This document shows, one piece after another, positions 1-8,305 of a DNA stretch of 63,443 nt. A model generated the notes under the pieces. The model searched no databases, was not told the origin of the DNA, and saw only the letters and a program-made list of their open reading frames with translations. Numbering within the stretch: position 1 is the stretch's first letter; every line of letters begins with the position of its first letter. This stretch comes from Microbacteriaceae bacterium VKM Ac-2854 (GTDB lineage: Bacteria > Actinomycetota > Actinomycetes > Actinomycetales > Microbacteriaceae), in contig JABMLH010000012.1 in the NCBI GenBank assembly GCA_013205085.1, forward strand, positions 1 to 63,443, given 5' to 3'. Made by a program: the position numbers and the translations under genes.

Positions 1-1
1 G

Positions 2-82
2 GTAACCCACTTCGATACCGGAGATCCTCGCTATTTCAACTCACGCCACGCTGAACACAACCTCCCGGGGAACTACATCTAG
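2..82 (+). CDS. C-terminal tail of an unidentified gene (cut by window edge)
   Basis: One frame is open from base 2 to a TAG at 80-82 and ends in the residues GDPRYFNSRHAEHNLPGNYI. Its stop overlaps the stop of the convergent hydrolase gene by three bases, a common arrangement for tail-to-tail genes. The base composition is less GC-rich than the neighbours. Only 26 codons are visible and I cannot assign a family, so it may not be a gene. Confidence 0.35.
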   Translation, partial: VTHFDTGDPRYFNSRHAEHNLPGNYI

Positions 83-519
83 AGCCTCGCGAGCCAGCGT
101 TCGACGGTACGCACGAACGCGGCGGGCGCCTCGCGATGCAGGTCCCGGCTGAGGCCGGGCCAGACGACGCGGTCGGCGCCCCCGGCGAGGCGCTCGACGT
201 CGGCGGTCTCCTCGGCGGCGAAGACGCCGAGCGTCGGCTTGGTGCGCCGCGCGATCGGGGCATCGGCGGGGTAGGTGGGCTCGATCACGATCTCAGCCGC
301 GACGAGTTCGGGATGATCGGCGTGGACGGCGGTGCTGATGCTCGCGGCGTCGCCGTGGGCGACCAGAACGGCCGGCGAGCCGAGCGTCTGCAGGAGCTCG
401 ACGACGGATCCGACGCTCGGCGAGTCCGGCGCGAACGTCGGGCGCTCGGGCGGCCACGGGAATCCCGACCAACTGGTCGCGGTGTCGCCGGAGGTGTGCA
501 GCAGGACGAGGGGGAGCAT
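79..519 (-). CDS. small alpha/beta-hydrolase-like protein
   Basis: A 146-residue protein that opens with the alpha/beta-hydrolase strand LPLVLLHTSGD and has a short Arg-free segment in place of the usual cap region. The nucleophile elbow reads VAHGDAAS, so the position normally held by Ser (GxSxG) is Asp. A C-terminal His occurs in DLHREAP. At 146 residues it is about half the normal family length, and the lid domain is missing. It lies 51 bp downstream of the MDR oxidoreductase on the same strand and may be cotranscribed with it. Substrate unknown; it could be an inactive relative. Confidence 0.6.
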   Translation of the reverse strand: MLPLVLLHTSGDTATSWSGFPWPPERPTFAPDSPSVGSVVELLQTLGSPAVLVAHGDAASISTAVHADHPELVAAEIVIEPTYPADAPIARRTKPTLGVFAAEETADVERLAGGADRVVWPGLSRDLHREAPAAFVRTVERWLARL

Positions 520-570
520 CCGACTATTCTCTCGAGACTCTCGGCGTCGGCTCTCTCGTCTCTCGTGGCG

Positions 571-1509
571 TCAGGGGCGCACGAGCACGTTGCCGACCTT
601 GCGGCCGGAGTCGACGCGGTGGTAGGCGGCCGCGATGTCCTCGAGCGGATGCACGGATTCGATGGGCACGCTCAGGGCTGCGCTCGCGACGAGGTCGAGG
701 AGCACGGCGAAGTCGGCCGGATTCTCGGAGGACGAGCCCGACCTCACGTTGCCGCGCGAGCGGACGGTGTCGGCGAGAGCGGCGACCGCGAGCAGCAGGG
801 TTCCGGACTCGGTGAGCAGCCGGCGGCCGCTGCTGCGATCGAGGGTGCCGACCGTGTCGAAGACGACGTCGAACCGCTCCGGGATGGTGGCCGCGGGCGT
901 CCTGGCGTAGTCGACGATGCGATCGGCGCCGAGGCCGGTCACGAACGCGGCGTTGTGCGCACTGGTCACCGCCGTGACCGTCGCGCCGAGGTGCTTCGCG
1001 AGCTGAACCGCGAGACTGCCGACCGCACCGGAGGCGCCGTTGATCAGCACACTCGCGCCGGGCCGCACCCCGGCGAGGTCGCGGAGGAAGTAGAGCGCCG
1101 TGCTGCCGCCGAAGAGCAGCGCCGCCGCAACCTCGTCGGACACCGCCTCCGGCACCCGGGCGACCTTCTTGGCAGGCACGGCCACGTACTCGGCGTGCGC
1201 GCCCATCCGCATCCCGGTCATGCCGCACACGCGCTCGCCGGCCTCGAATCCGTCGGCGGCGGTCTCGACGACTCCCGAGAAGGAGCTGCCGAGAACGGTG
1301 CGTCGCGGTCGCCCGATTCCGAACATCAGCCGCCCGGGCAGGCCGAAGCCGCGGGGGAAGCGGGCGGCGCGCAGGCGGGCGTCGCCCGTGGTCACGGCCG
1401 CGGCGGCGACGCGGATCAGGACCTCACTCGGGCGCGGTACAGGCGCGGGGATGTTCTCGATCGCCACGACCTCCGGTGGTCCGTAGCGGTGGTTCACTGC
1501 TGCTCTCAT
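571..1509 (-). CDS. NADP-dependent MDR oxidoreductase (quinone-reductase-like)
   Basis: A 312-residue medium-chain dehydrogenase/reductase. The N-terminal GroES-like domain starts RAAVNHRYGPPEVV. The Rossmann nucleotide-binding turn is in VLINGASGAVGSLAVQLAK near residue 150. There is no zinc-ligand pattern, which fits the quinone oxidoreductase / zeta-crystallin branch rather than zinc alcohol dehydrogenases. I chose the ATG at 1507-1509 because GGGAGAA lies just upstream; an in-frame TTG one codon earlier is less likely. The gene is divergent from a TetR regulator with two matching operator palindromes between them, so it is probably the target of that repressor. Likely role: reduction of an electrophilic or quinone-like compound. 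The substrate cannot be read from the sequence. Confidence 0.85.
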   Translation of the reverse strand: MRAAVNHRYGPPEVVAIENIPAPVPRPSEVLIRVAAAAVTTGDARLRAARFPRGFGLPGRLMFGIGRPRRTVLGSSFSGVVETAADGFEAGERVCGMTGMRMGAHAEYVAVPAKKVARVPEAVSDEVAAALLFGGSTALYFLRDLAGVRPGASVLINGASGAVGSLAVQLAKHLGATVTAVTSAHNAAFVTGLGADRIVDYARTPAATIPERFDVVFDTVGTLDRSSGRRLLTESGTLLLAVAALADTVRSRGNVRSGSSSENPADFAVLLDLVASAALSVPIESVHPLEDIAAAYHRVDSGRKVGNVLVRP

Positions 1510-1519
1510 CAACTTCTCC

Positions 1520-1567
1520 CTTACGCCTGTAAGTCTTGGTTGTGGACTGTAGCCTTACAGTCGTAAG
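1520..1567. promoter_or_regulatory. pair of TetR-type operators between MDR gene and tetR
   Basis: Two 14-bp near-palindromes, CTTACGCCTGTAAG at 1520-1533 and CTTACAGTCGTAAG at 1554-1567. The second is the reverse complement of the first with one mismatch. They are 34 bp apart centre to centre and lie between the divergent start codons at 1509 and 1587. They are the natural binding sites for the adjacent TetR protein and would repress both genes. Confidence 0.75.
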
Positions 1568-1586
1568 TTCGCAAGAGGAGGCGCGG

Positions 1587-2240
1587 ATGGCGGCACGGAC
1601 CCCGCTGAGTCGGGAGCGGATCATCGACGCCGCCGTGCGCGTGGCGGACGGCGGCGGGCTGGTGGCGGTGAGCATGCGCAACGTCGGCAGGGAGCTCGGC
1701 GTCGAGGCGATGTCGCTCTACAACCACGTGGCCAACAAGGAGGACCTGCTCGACGGGCTGGCGAATCGGGTCTTCGAGCTCTTCGGGCCGGTGTCGGCCG
1801 GCCCGTGGCGCGCGTCGATGACGGCGCGAGCACGCACCGCGCGGGAGGTGCTGTCGGCGCATCCGTGGGGGCTCGGGCTGATCGAGTCGCGTCGCGCCGG
1901 GGGGCTCGCGATCCTGCGGTACCACGATGCGGTGCTGGGTTGCCTCCGGGCCGATGGCTTCTCGGTCCCGCTGGCCGCCCATGCGTTCTCGGCGCTCGAT
2001 GCCTACGTCTACGGCTTCGTGCTGACGGAGGTGAACCTGCCGTTCTCGTCGGGCGAGGGCGCGGACGAGATGGCGGCAGAACTCGCACTTCCGGCTCAGG
2101 AGTACCCGCACATGGTCGAGATGATGCAGGCGATGGTGATCGGGCACGGCTACGAGTACGGCAGCGAGTTCGAGTACGGGCTGGAGCTGATCCTGGATGC
2201 GCTGGAGGTCAAGCGTGCGTCCTCCGCGGATGTCGGCTGA
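1587..2240 (+). CDS. TetR/AcrR family transcriptional repressor
   Basis: A 217-residue DNA-binding regulator. The N-terminal helix-turn-helix runs from SRERIIDAAVRVAD to SMRNVGRELGVEAMSLYNHV (residues about 8-55). The C-terminal half, with ALDAYVYGFVLTEVNLPF, resembles the TetR_C_1 ligand-binding domain seen in TetR(A/B)-like proteins. The start at 1587 is set by AGAGGAGG a few bases upstream; an earlier in-frame ATG at 1536 lies between the two operators and is unlikely. The gene is divergent from the MDR oxidoreductase and probably autoregulates through the two palindromes. Inducer unknown. Confidence 0.9.
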   Translation: MAARTPLSRERIIDAAVRVADGGGLVAVSMRNVGRELGVEAMSLYNHVANKEDLLDGLANRVFELFGPVSAGPWRASMTARARTAREVLSAHPWGLGLIESRRAGGLAILRYHDAVLGCLRADGFSVPLAAHAFSALDAYVYGFVLTEVNLPFSSGEGADEMAAELALPAQEYPHMVEMMQAMVIGHGYEYGSEFEYGLELILDALEVKRASSADVG

Positions 2241-2364
2241 GTCGCCGGGGAGGGGAACGTGTCTTCGATGAAACCTCGGGTATCGAGCGGGGTGGGCGCC
2301 TGCGGCGCCAGCGCGGGGCGGTGAAAAGAGCGGTTCACCTCTGCTTGGCGACGCTCACTTGTTC

Positions 2365-2488
2365 GCTGGTTGAGTAGGGGGAGGCCGCCTGCGGCCGACC
2401 GTATCGAAGCCCTTGCACCTGCTCTCAAGGGAGGTGCATGGGTCTCGATACGCGTCGGCCGTGGCCGGCCTTGGGCTACTCGACCAGC
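2365..2488. repeat. dispersed palindromic repeat (REP-like)
   Basis: The element is bounded by GCTGGTTGAGTA (2365-2376) and its near-exact inverse TACTCGACCAGC (2477-2488). Inside are TTGCACCT...AGGTGCA and the core CTCGATACGCGTCGGCC. The same pieces recur at 2531-2684 and 13362-13471. Together with the next copy it fills most of the 535-bp gap between tetR and the HNH gene. I see no gene in this gap. Confidence 0.8.
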
Positions 2489-2530
2489 GAGAGGGCGGGC
2501 ACACCCGTGGGCTGACTTTTCCAAGTAGAC

Positions 2531-2684
2531 CCTTGCACCCACCATTGAGAGCAGGTGCAGGGATCTCGATACGCGTCGGTCGGGTTCCCTTCGACAGGCT
2601 CAGGACAAGTCGGCAGGCTCAACCACCGGATCGACGACTACGCCGACAGCGCTTCGAAGCGGCCTTGGGCTACTCGATCAGCGG
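2531..2684. repeat. second, interrupted copy of the REP-like repeat
   Basis: This copy carries the same CCTTGCACC, ATCTCGATACGCGTCGG and GGGCTACTCGATCAGCGG segments as the copy at 2365, with extra material inside (TTCGACAGGCTCAGGACAAG and GGCAGGCTCAACCA). The insert resembles the inverted repeats at 22458 and 37142, so two repeat families appear to have merged here. Confidence 0.65.
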
Positions 2685-2740
2685 AGGAGGGAGCGCCCCG
2701 TGAACCTGAACGTATCTCCGAATGAATGTAGACGAGACCC

Positions 2741-2775
2741 TGGACTCGTTAGAACTTGTCACCTATAATGGGGGT
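2741..2775 (+). promoter_or_regulatory. promoter for a leaderless HNH transcript
   Basis: A -35-like TGGACT (2741-2746), a 17-bp spacer and a perfect TATAAT (2764-2769) end 6 nt before the ATG at 2776. The expected transcription start coincides with the A of the ATG. No separate Shine-Dalgarno is needed, and this supports 2776 over the upstream in-frame ATG at 2722. Confidence 0.65.
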
Positions 2776-4233
2776 ATGACTCCAACTCTCCTCCCTCGCA
2801 TCGCCGCTCTGGCGGCGCAGGTGCGTGATGAGGTCGCCTCGATCGAGTGGGGGCGGCTGACGGAGAACGAGCGCGTGGAACTCGCGGTCGCGTGGGGCGG
2901 ACTGGAGCGGGCCGTCGTCGGCGGCGCGATCGGGGCAGCGGGCGCGATCGAGGCGGCCTGCCAGGTCGAGCGGGGGATGGACTCGCTCGCGTTGCGGCAC
3001 GGGGTCCGCACCGGCAAGCAACTACTGGCGATGCTCACCGGATCCTCCGAGATGACCGCCGGGCGACGCATCCGGCTGGCGCAGGCGGGGATGGGGAAAG
3101 CGGTCACCAGCGGCTGGGGCGCGCCCGCACTGTTCCCCGTGATGGGACAGGCGGTACTGGCCGGGACCATGCACGCGGACGCCGCGGAGGTGCTCGTATC
3201 GACCCTGTCCGGGTCCGCGGCGCGGATCCACCCCGACGAACTCGCGGTCGCGGAGAAGGCGATCGTGGAATCCGCGACCGACCCGGCCGGGGACGCGAAC
3301 GCGCACGGCGCCGTCACCGGGACCGGGATCGCGGCGGAACTGGTGAAGATCCAAGCCCTCGCCTGGCGAGCCCGGTTGGACCCCGACGGGCTCGAACCCA
3401 GCGAAGAAGAAGCGTTCCACCTCCGCAACGCGGTGTGGCGTCGCGGGAGGACCGGCACGGAGACGCTCGTGTTGACGGTCACGACGGAGCAGGCCGCGGC
3501 GATCAAATCGTCGCTGTCCCCGCACACCAGCCCCCGCAAGCCCGCGTTCCGCGACGGCGACAACACCCGCGAGGCGGCGGAGGGCGTCGTGTTCGGGGAT
3601 GACCGCACGCACGGGCAGAAGGCGCTCGATACCGTCGTCGCGCTCGTCGTCGCCGGCGCCGCATCCGAAGCCCCGACCGGGGCGACGCCGCAGATCACCG
3701 CTTACGTGAACGCCGACGACCTCGACCACGACACCGCCGGTCCCGCGTACCTAGACCACACCGAAGAGCCCGTGCCCGCCTCAAGTGTGCGGCGGTTGCG
3801 GTGTCACGGGGAGGTGCGCATCGCGATCCTCGGTGACCGCAACGTGACCGACGCCCTCGGCCGGCCCGTGCGCGAGTTCACGCCCGCGCAGAAGAAGCTC
3901 CTCGCTGCCCTCTACGGCGGCTGCGCCTGGCCGGGCTGCACCGCCCCACCCGCATGGACCGAAGCGCACCACGTGCACTGGCACTCCCGCGGCGGGAAGA
4001 CCAGCGTCGACAACGGGGTTCCGCTGTGCGCTTTCCACCACCACGTGATCCACGCGAACACCGGCTGGGAGATCGTGATGAAGCAGACCGTCCACGGCCT
4101 GCGCGCGCACCTGATCCCACCGTTCGTGATCGACCCGCACCGCACACCACGACCGATGGGCAACCCCCACCGAAGACTCACCCGAAAACCCGAAGACCCC
4201 GACCCACCACCCCGGAAGGCCCTCGGTGATTGA
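2776..4233 (+). CDS. DUF222 / HNH endonuclease (13E12-type) protein
   Basis: A 485-residue protein with an N-terminal DUF222 region (helical, about residues 1-330) followed by a C-terminal HNH nuclease fold. The HNH core reads GCAWPGCTAPPAWTEAHHVH and then GGKTSVDNGVPLC and HHHVIH, so both Cys pairs and the catalytic His positions are intact. Such genes occur in many divergent copies in actinobacterial genomes, particularly Microbacteriaceae; their biological role is unsettled and a mobile or homing origin is often suggested. It stands alone behind a repeat-rich gap and is apparently transcribed without a leader. A second, truncated member lies at the right edge of the window. Confidence 0.9.
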   Translation: MTPTLLPRIAALAAQVRDEVASIEWGRLTENERVELAVAWGGLERAVVGGAIGAAGAIEAACQVERGMDSLALRHGVRTGKQLLAMLTGSSEMTAGRRIRLAQAGMGKAVTSGWGAPALFPVMGQAVLAGTMHADAAEVLVSTLSGSAARIHPDELAVAEKAIVESATDPAGDANAHGAVTGTGIAAELVKIQALAWRARLDPDGLEPSEEEAFHLRNAVWRRGRTGTETLVLTVTTEQAAAIKSSLSPHTSPRKPAFRDGDNTREAAEGVVFGDDRTHGQKALDTVVALVVAGAASEAPTGATPQITAYVNADDLDHDTAGPAYLDHTEEPVPASSVRRLRCHGEVRIAILGDRNVTDALGRPVREFTPAQKKLLAALYGGCAWPGCTAPPAWTEAHHVHWHSRGGKTSVDNGVPLCAFHHHVIHANTGWEIVMKQTVHGLRAHLIPPFVIDPHRTPRPMGNPHRRLTRKPEDPDPPPRKALGD

Positions 4234-4339
4234 GGCGCCGCCCCTCTCGCCGCCCGGTGCGTCCGACGTGGCCGGATCTTGCGCATCCGCGTCGGCTCCC
4301 GAAGGCCACGACACCGCACTGCCCTGCCAAGCTGGAGTC

Positions 4340-5134
4340 ATGCGAATCGCTTCCGGACAGTTCAGCGCGGGCGTCGACGTTTCGGCGAATCTCGCGACGG
4401 TGCTCGACCTCATAACGCGGGCCGCCGATGCCGGCGCCGAACTCCTGGTACTCCCGGAGATGAGCAGCTATGCCACCTCGAAGCCGTCCACCGTGATGGC
4501 GGCGATCGCCGAACCGCTCGACGGCCCCTTCGTGACTGCGGTAGCCGATCGCGCGGCCGCCTTGAACCTGCCCGTGGTAATCGGGATCATCGAAGCGAAC
4601 GACGACGGGCACCCGTTCAACACCCTTGTCGCGATCGATGCCCGCGGCGCGATCGTCGGCAGCTACCGCAAGATCCACCTGTACGACGCTTTCGGCTACG
4701 CCGAGAGCGACGGCATCACGCCCGGGGGCTACGACGAGCCGTTCCTGCTCGATCTCGGCGGCCTCCGCATCGGCGCGTTCACCTGCTACGACCTGCGCTT
4801 CCCCGAAAGCGCGCGCCGCGTGATCGACGCGGGCGCGAACGTGCTGCTGCTGCCGGCGATGTGGGTGGCCGGCCCCGGTAAGGAGGACGCGTGGATCACC
4901 CTCGTGCGAGCGCGCGCCATCGAGAACACGGCCTACGTGGTCACCGCGAACCAGACCGGCCCGCTGGCGACCGGCCAGTCGATCATCGTCGACCCTGCCG
5001 GCGTGGTGATCGCGGCCGCGGGGGAGTCGCCCGGCGTGATCGTCGCCGACCTCGAGACCCGGCGGATCCAGGATGTGCAGGCCCGCGTCCCCTCCCTCGC
5101 CAATCGCCGCTTCCGCGTTGTGCCGAAGGACTGA
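4340..5134 (+). CDS. carbon-nitrogen hydrolase (nitrilase superfamily amidase)
   Basis: A 264-residue cytoplasmic hydrolase of C-N (amide or nitrile) bonds. The Glu-Lys-Cys triad is complete: E40 in LLVLPEMSSY, K111 in GSYRKIHLYD and C149 in GAFTCYDLRFPE. Length fits the small amidase branches (Nit / omega-amidase-like). I chose the ATG at 4340 because the upstream in-frame extension has no family homology and overlaps the end of the HNH gene. A weak CTGGAG precedes it. The DUF1272 gene follows after 3 bases, suggesting one transcript. Substrate unknown. Confidence 0.88.
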   Translation: MRIASGQFSAGVDVSANLATVLDLITRAADAGAELLVLPEMSSYATSKPSTVMAAIAEPLDGPFVTAVADRAAALNLPVVIGIIEANDDGHPFNTLVAIDARGAIVGSYRKIHLYDAFGYAESDGITPGGYDEPFLLDLGGLRIGAFTCYDLRFPESARRVIDAGANVLLLPAMWVAGPGKEDAWITLVRARAIENTAYVVTANQTGPLATGQSIIVDPAGVVIAAAGESPGVIVADLETRRIQDVQARVPSLANRRFRVVPKD

Positions 5135-5137
5135 GCG

Positions 5138-5449
5138 TTGGCCCTCGAACTGCGCCCGAACTGCGAGTACTGCGACGTCGACCTGCCGCCCGCCGCGACG
5201 AACGCGATGACCTGCACCTACGAATGCACCTTCTGCGCCGACTGCGTCGCGTCGAAGCTGCACAACGTCTGCCCGAACTGCGGGGGCGGCTTCGCATCGC
5301 GGCCCATCCGGCCCGCTCGAGCGTGGCGGGCCGGGCTGTCGATCGCGGATCGGCCCGCCTCGACCGCCCGGGTGCACCTGTCGTTCAGTGAGGCGGAGGT
5401 CGCCGCGTTCGCCGCCGGCATCGCGGCGATCCCCGCCGCGGAACGGTAG
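5138..5449 (+). CDS. DUF1272 zinc-ribbon-like protein
   Basis: A 103-residue protein starting with TTG, ALELRPNCEYCDVDLPPAA, typical of DUF1272. Four CxxC-type pairs (CEYC, CTYECTFCADC, CPNC) probably bind zinc. The conserved domain takes up the first 55 residues; the rest is a low-complexity alanine-rich tail. It begins three bases after the nitrilase stop. Function of the family is not established. Confidence 0.8.
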   Translation: MALELRPNCEYCDVDLPPAATNAMTCTYECTFCADCVASKLHNVCPNCGGGFASRPIRPARAWRAGLSIADRPASTARVHLSFSEAEVAAFAAGIAAIPAAER

Positions 5450-5450
5450 C

Positions 5451-5467
5451 GGGCAAACGCTTTCCCG
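5451..5467. promoter_or_regulatory. LacI-family operator before the Gfo/Idh operon
   Basis: GGGCAAACGCTTTCCCG is a near-palindrome with the CG centre typical of LacI/GalR operators. The identical 17 bp recur at 9373-9389 before the sugar ABC operon. It ends 15 bp before the ATG at 5483, so bound repressor would block transcription or early elongation. Confidence 0.8.
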
Positions 5468-5482
5468 TGTAGCGTCGGAGCC

Positions 5483-6565
5483 ATGACCGACGACGTTCAC
5501 CCCTCCGCTCGCCTCCGCGTCGCCCTCGTCGGAACCGGCGGGGTGGCCCGGCTGCACGCCGAGGCGTTGGCCACCCGTGACGACGTCGAGCTGGTGGCCG
5601 CGATCGACTCCGACGCCGAACGCGCTGCGGCCTTCGCCCGGCTGCACGGCTTCTCGGCATCCGGCACCGCGATGGGCGAGCTGCCGCCGGTCGATGTCGT
5701 TCACCTCTGCACCCCGCCCGGAGGCCATGCCGAGCAGGCCGAGGCCGCCTTCGCGCTCGGCGCCCACGTGATCGTGGAGAAACCGCCCGCGCTCACGCTC
5801 GCGGAGGTCGACCGGATGACGTCGGCCGCCGACCGCGCCGGTCGCCTGCTCGCCGTGGTCTTCCAGCAGCGCACCGGAACGGCCGCCGCTCACGTCAAGC
5901 GCCTGTTGAGCGAGGGCGCGTTCGGTCGGGCCCTGCTCGCCCGCTGCGACACGCTCTGGTTCCGCGGCGACGACTACTTCGCGGTGCCCTGGCGAGGCAC
6001 CTGGGAGACCGAGGGCGGCGGCACCACGATCAGCCACGGCATCCACCAGCTCGATCTGCTCGCCCACCTCCTCGGTGAGGTCTCCGAGGTGACGGGTCAG
6101 GCCTGGCGCCTCGGTCGCGACATCGAGACGGAGGACGTCTCCACCGCGGTGCTGCGCTTCGAATCGGGGGCGATCGCCTCGGTCCTGACCTCGGCGATCT
6201 CGCCGCGCGAGGTCAGCTCGATCCGGATCGACACCGAACGGGCAACGATCGAGCTCGAGCACCTGTACGGCCACGGCCACGCGAACTGGCGGATCACCCC
6301 TGCTCCCGGCGTCGAGCCGGAGCCGAGTTGGGCGTTCCCGAGCGAGGAGACGCCGAGCGGCCACATCGCGTATCTCGATGCCGTCTATGCGGCGATCCGC
6401 ACCGGCTCCGCACTGCCGGACGTTGCCGAGGCCCCTGCGCGCTCGCTCGAGATCGTGGCGGCGCTGTACGCGTCGAGCCGGAGCGGAGCGGCCGTAGCCA
6501 TCGCTTCGCTGCGCGACCCGGCGGCGCGCGGGCTCGCTCCGGCCCGAGTCGTCGACCTGCGATGA
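5483..6565 (+). CDS. Gfo/Idh/MocA family sugar oxidoreductase
   Basis: A 360-residue NAD(P)-dependent dehydrogenase. The Rossmann start RVALVGTGGVARLHAEAL is at residues 12-29, the EKPPA motif characteristic of the family follows at VIVEKPPALTL, and the C-terminal substrate domain contains GGGTTISHGIHQLDLLAHLLG with the expected catalytic His region. Family members oxidise or epimerise sugars, inositols or their derivatives. It is first in a three-gene operon (4-bp ATGA overlap with the next gene) behind a LacI-type operator, so it is probably induced with the ABC importer by an oligosaccharide. Confidence 0.9.
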   Translation: MTDDVHPSARLRVALVGTGGVARLHAEALATRDDVELVAAIDSDAERAAAFARLHGFSASGTAMGELPPVDVVHLCTPPGGHAEQAEAAFALGAHVIVEKPPALTLAEVDRMTSAADRAGRLLAVVFQQRTGTAAAHVKRLLSEGAFGRALLARCDTLWFRGDDYFAVPWRGTWETEGGGTTISHGIHQLDLLAHLLGEVSEVTGQAWRLGRDIETEDVSTAVLRFESGAIASVLTSAISPREVSSIRIDTERATIELEHLYGHGHANWRITPAPGVEPEPSWAFPSEETPSGHIAYLDAVYAAIRTGSALPDVAEAPARSLEIVAALYASSRSGAAVAIASLRDPAARGLAPARVVDLR

Positions 6566-7353
6566 TCGCGCTCGAACTTCCGGAGGGCGTCGGGCGGCTG
6601 GTGCTGGCGGATCCCGAGCTGCCCGCCATCGGATCGCCGCGGCCCTACGTGCACCCGCTGCGGACTCCCGATGGGCGGGTGGTCAGCGACTTCCGCCCGG
6701 CCGATCACGATTGGCACTGGGGGCTCTCGCTCGCGATCGCGAACATCCGCATCGGCGACGACGAACCGGAGAGCAACCTCTGGGGCGGGGTGACCTGGGT
6801 CGCGGACGGCGGCTACCGCCAGCTCGACAACAACGGATCGCAGCGCAGCGAGGGCGGCGACCGGTTCGGATGGTTCGATGCGCGGGGTCGGCGGTTCCTG
6901 AGCGAGCGGCGCCGACACACCGTGCGCACTGCTGGGGACGCCGTTGTGCTGACGATCGAGAGCGACTGGACCGCCCAGGATGCCGCGGTGCGCTTCGGCT
7001 CGCCGACCACCGCCGGTCGCCCCGGGGCCGGCTACGGCGGGCTCTTCCTCCGCCTGGATCCGTCGTTCAGCGGCGCGCAGGCCTTCGGCCCCGGTGGTGG
7101 CGTCGCAATGGGGGAGTCGGCGCCGTGGCTAGCGCTGATGCGGGGTGCGACGGTCGCGATGTGGGCGGATCCGGGCAACCCCGTGCATCCGTCGCCCTGG
7201 TTCGTGCGCACGGAGGCGACCCCGATGCTGTGCGCGGCTCCGTTCTTCCACGAGACGTGGACGCTCGAGCCCGGCGCGACGGCGAGCTGGCGATGGCAGG
7301 TGCTGCTCGCCGACAGCGAGCTCGACCCGGAGCGGATCGAGGCGAGGTGGTGA
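6562..7353 (+). CDS. DUF6807 / PmoA-like protein of a carbohydrate operon
   Basis: A 263-residue protein with the family's patterns RPYVHPLRTPDGRVVSDFRP, ADHDWHWGL and FHETWTLEPGA. These proteins are regularly found next to Gfo/Idh dehydrogenases in sugar-use loci; their biochemical activity is not established. There is no signal peptide. It starts in the ATGA overlap with the dehydrogenase and ends in a GTGA overlap with the next gene, so the three are translationally coupled. Confidence 0.8.
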   Translation: MIALELPEGVGRLVLADPELPAIGSPRPYVHPLRTPDGRVVSDFRPADHDWHWGLSLAIANIRIGDDEPESNLWGGVTWVADGGYRQLDNNGSQRSEGGDRFGWFDARGRRFLSERRRHTVRTAGDAVVLTIESDWTAQDAAVRFGSPTTAGRPGAGYGGLFLRLDPSFSGAQAFGPGGGVAMGESAPWLALMRGATVAMWADPGNPVHPSPWFVRTEATPMLCAAPFFHETWTLEPGATASWRWQVLLADSELDPERIEARW

Positions 7354-8285
7354 CAGGCGAGGTGACGGCCCTCGCGCTGAGAGCCGACGCGTTCGGAACG
7401 CCCTACGAGGATCCGATCTTCGCCGGCCCGACCGATCCGGTCGTCGTCACGGCGCCGGACGGCTCGCTGCGGATGTTCTACACCCAGCGCCGAGCGACGC
7501 TGGACCTGCCGGGCGTGCAGTGGGTGCACGGGACGGCGATCGGTGTGGCCGAGTCGAGCGACGGGGGAGCGACCTGGCGGTACCGCGGCACGGTCGCGGG
7601 CCTGGACCCGAGCGGTGGGCACCATACGCACTGGGCGCCCGACATCGTGCGGATCGACGGGCGATACCTGATGTTCCTGACCTGGATCGAGGGTGTGCGG
7701 AGCGATTGGATCGGACGCGCCTCGATCGTGCAGTTCAAGAGCGACGACCTCGAGACCTGGACCGGACTCGGCGAGATCGATCTCGGCTCCGACCGGGTGA
7801 TCGACGCGGCGGTCGCGCTCTGCGGCGATGGCCGTTACCGGCTCTGGTACAAGGACGAGCGGCAGGACTCGACGACGTGGGCGGCGGTCAGCGACACCCC
7901 GGCGGATCCGGCGTCGTGGCGGGTGGAGGGGCTCGCGATCGGCGGGCGTCCACACGAGGGGCCGAAGGTGTTCCGGCTCGGCGCCTGGTACTGGATGATC
8001 GTGGATGAGTGGCGCGGTCAGCAGCTCTACCGATCGGCGGATGCGGCGGGCGGTTGGCAGCAGTGCGGGCTGCTGCTGGCGGCGACGCCGGACGGTGCCG
8101 CCATCGCCGCCCGGCACGCGGACGTGGTGCCGCTGGACGCCGAGCGTGCTCTGCTCGTCTACTTCACGCATCCGGGCTGGGATGGCAGCGAGCTCGGCGA
8201 CATGCCCGCGGCGCTCGCGCAACGCCGCAGCCACGTCCGCGCCGCCGTGCTCACCCTCGACGGAGACACCCTCACCGTCGCCTGA
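7350..8285 (+). CDS. five-bladed beta-propeller glycosidase (GH43-like)
   Basis: A 311-residue intracellular protein starting at GTG within the GTGA overlap. The N-terminal blade PIFAGPTDPVVV, then HTHWAPDIVRIDGRYLMF and a later EGPKVF give the Asp...Asp...Glu spacing of GH43/GH62-type propellers. Further propeller-strand repeats (YRLWYKDE, WYWMIVDEW, ALLVYFTHPG) follow. Likely role: hydrolysis of an imported oligosaccharide, possibly removing an arabinose or xylose side group. Exact family and linkage cannot be fixed by eye. Third gene of the LacI-controlled operon. Confidence 0.7.
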   Translation: MTGEVTALALRADAFGTPYEDPIFAGPTDPVVVTAPDGSLRMFYTQRRATLDLPGVQWVHGTAIGVAESSDGGATWRYRGTVAGLDPSGGHHTHWAPDIVRIDGRYLMFLTWIEGVRSDWIGRASIVQFKSDDLETWTGLGEIDLGSDRVIDAAVALCGDGRYRLWYKDERQDSTTWAAVSDTPADPASWRVEGLAIGGRPHEGPKVFRLGAWYWMIVDEWRGQQLYRSADAAGGWQQCGLLLAATPDGAAIAARHADVVPLDAERALLVYFTHPGWDGSELGDMPAALAQRRSHVRAAVLTLDGDTLTVA

Positions 8286-8305
8286 GGGCGGGGTGCCGGC
8301 CGGCG

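Noticed and set aside
4178-6364. Long minus-strand frame opposite the nitrilase, DUF1272 and Gfo/Idh genes
   Set aside because: Shadow frame; composition is Arg/Gly/Ala-rich with no recognisable motif, and the plus-strand genes have intact catalytic motifs.
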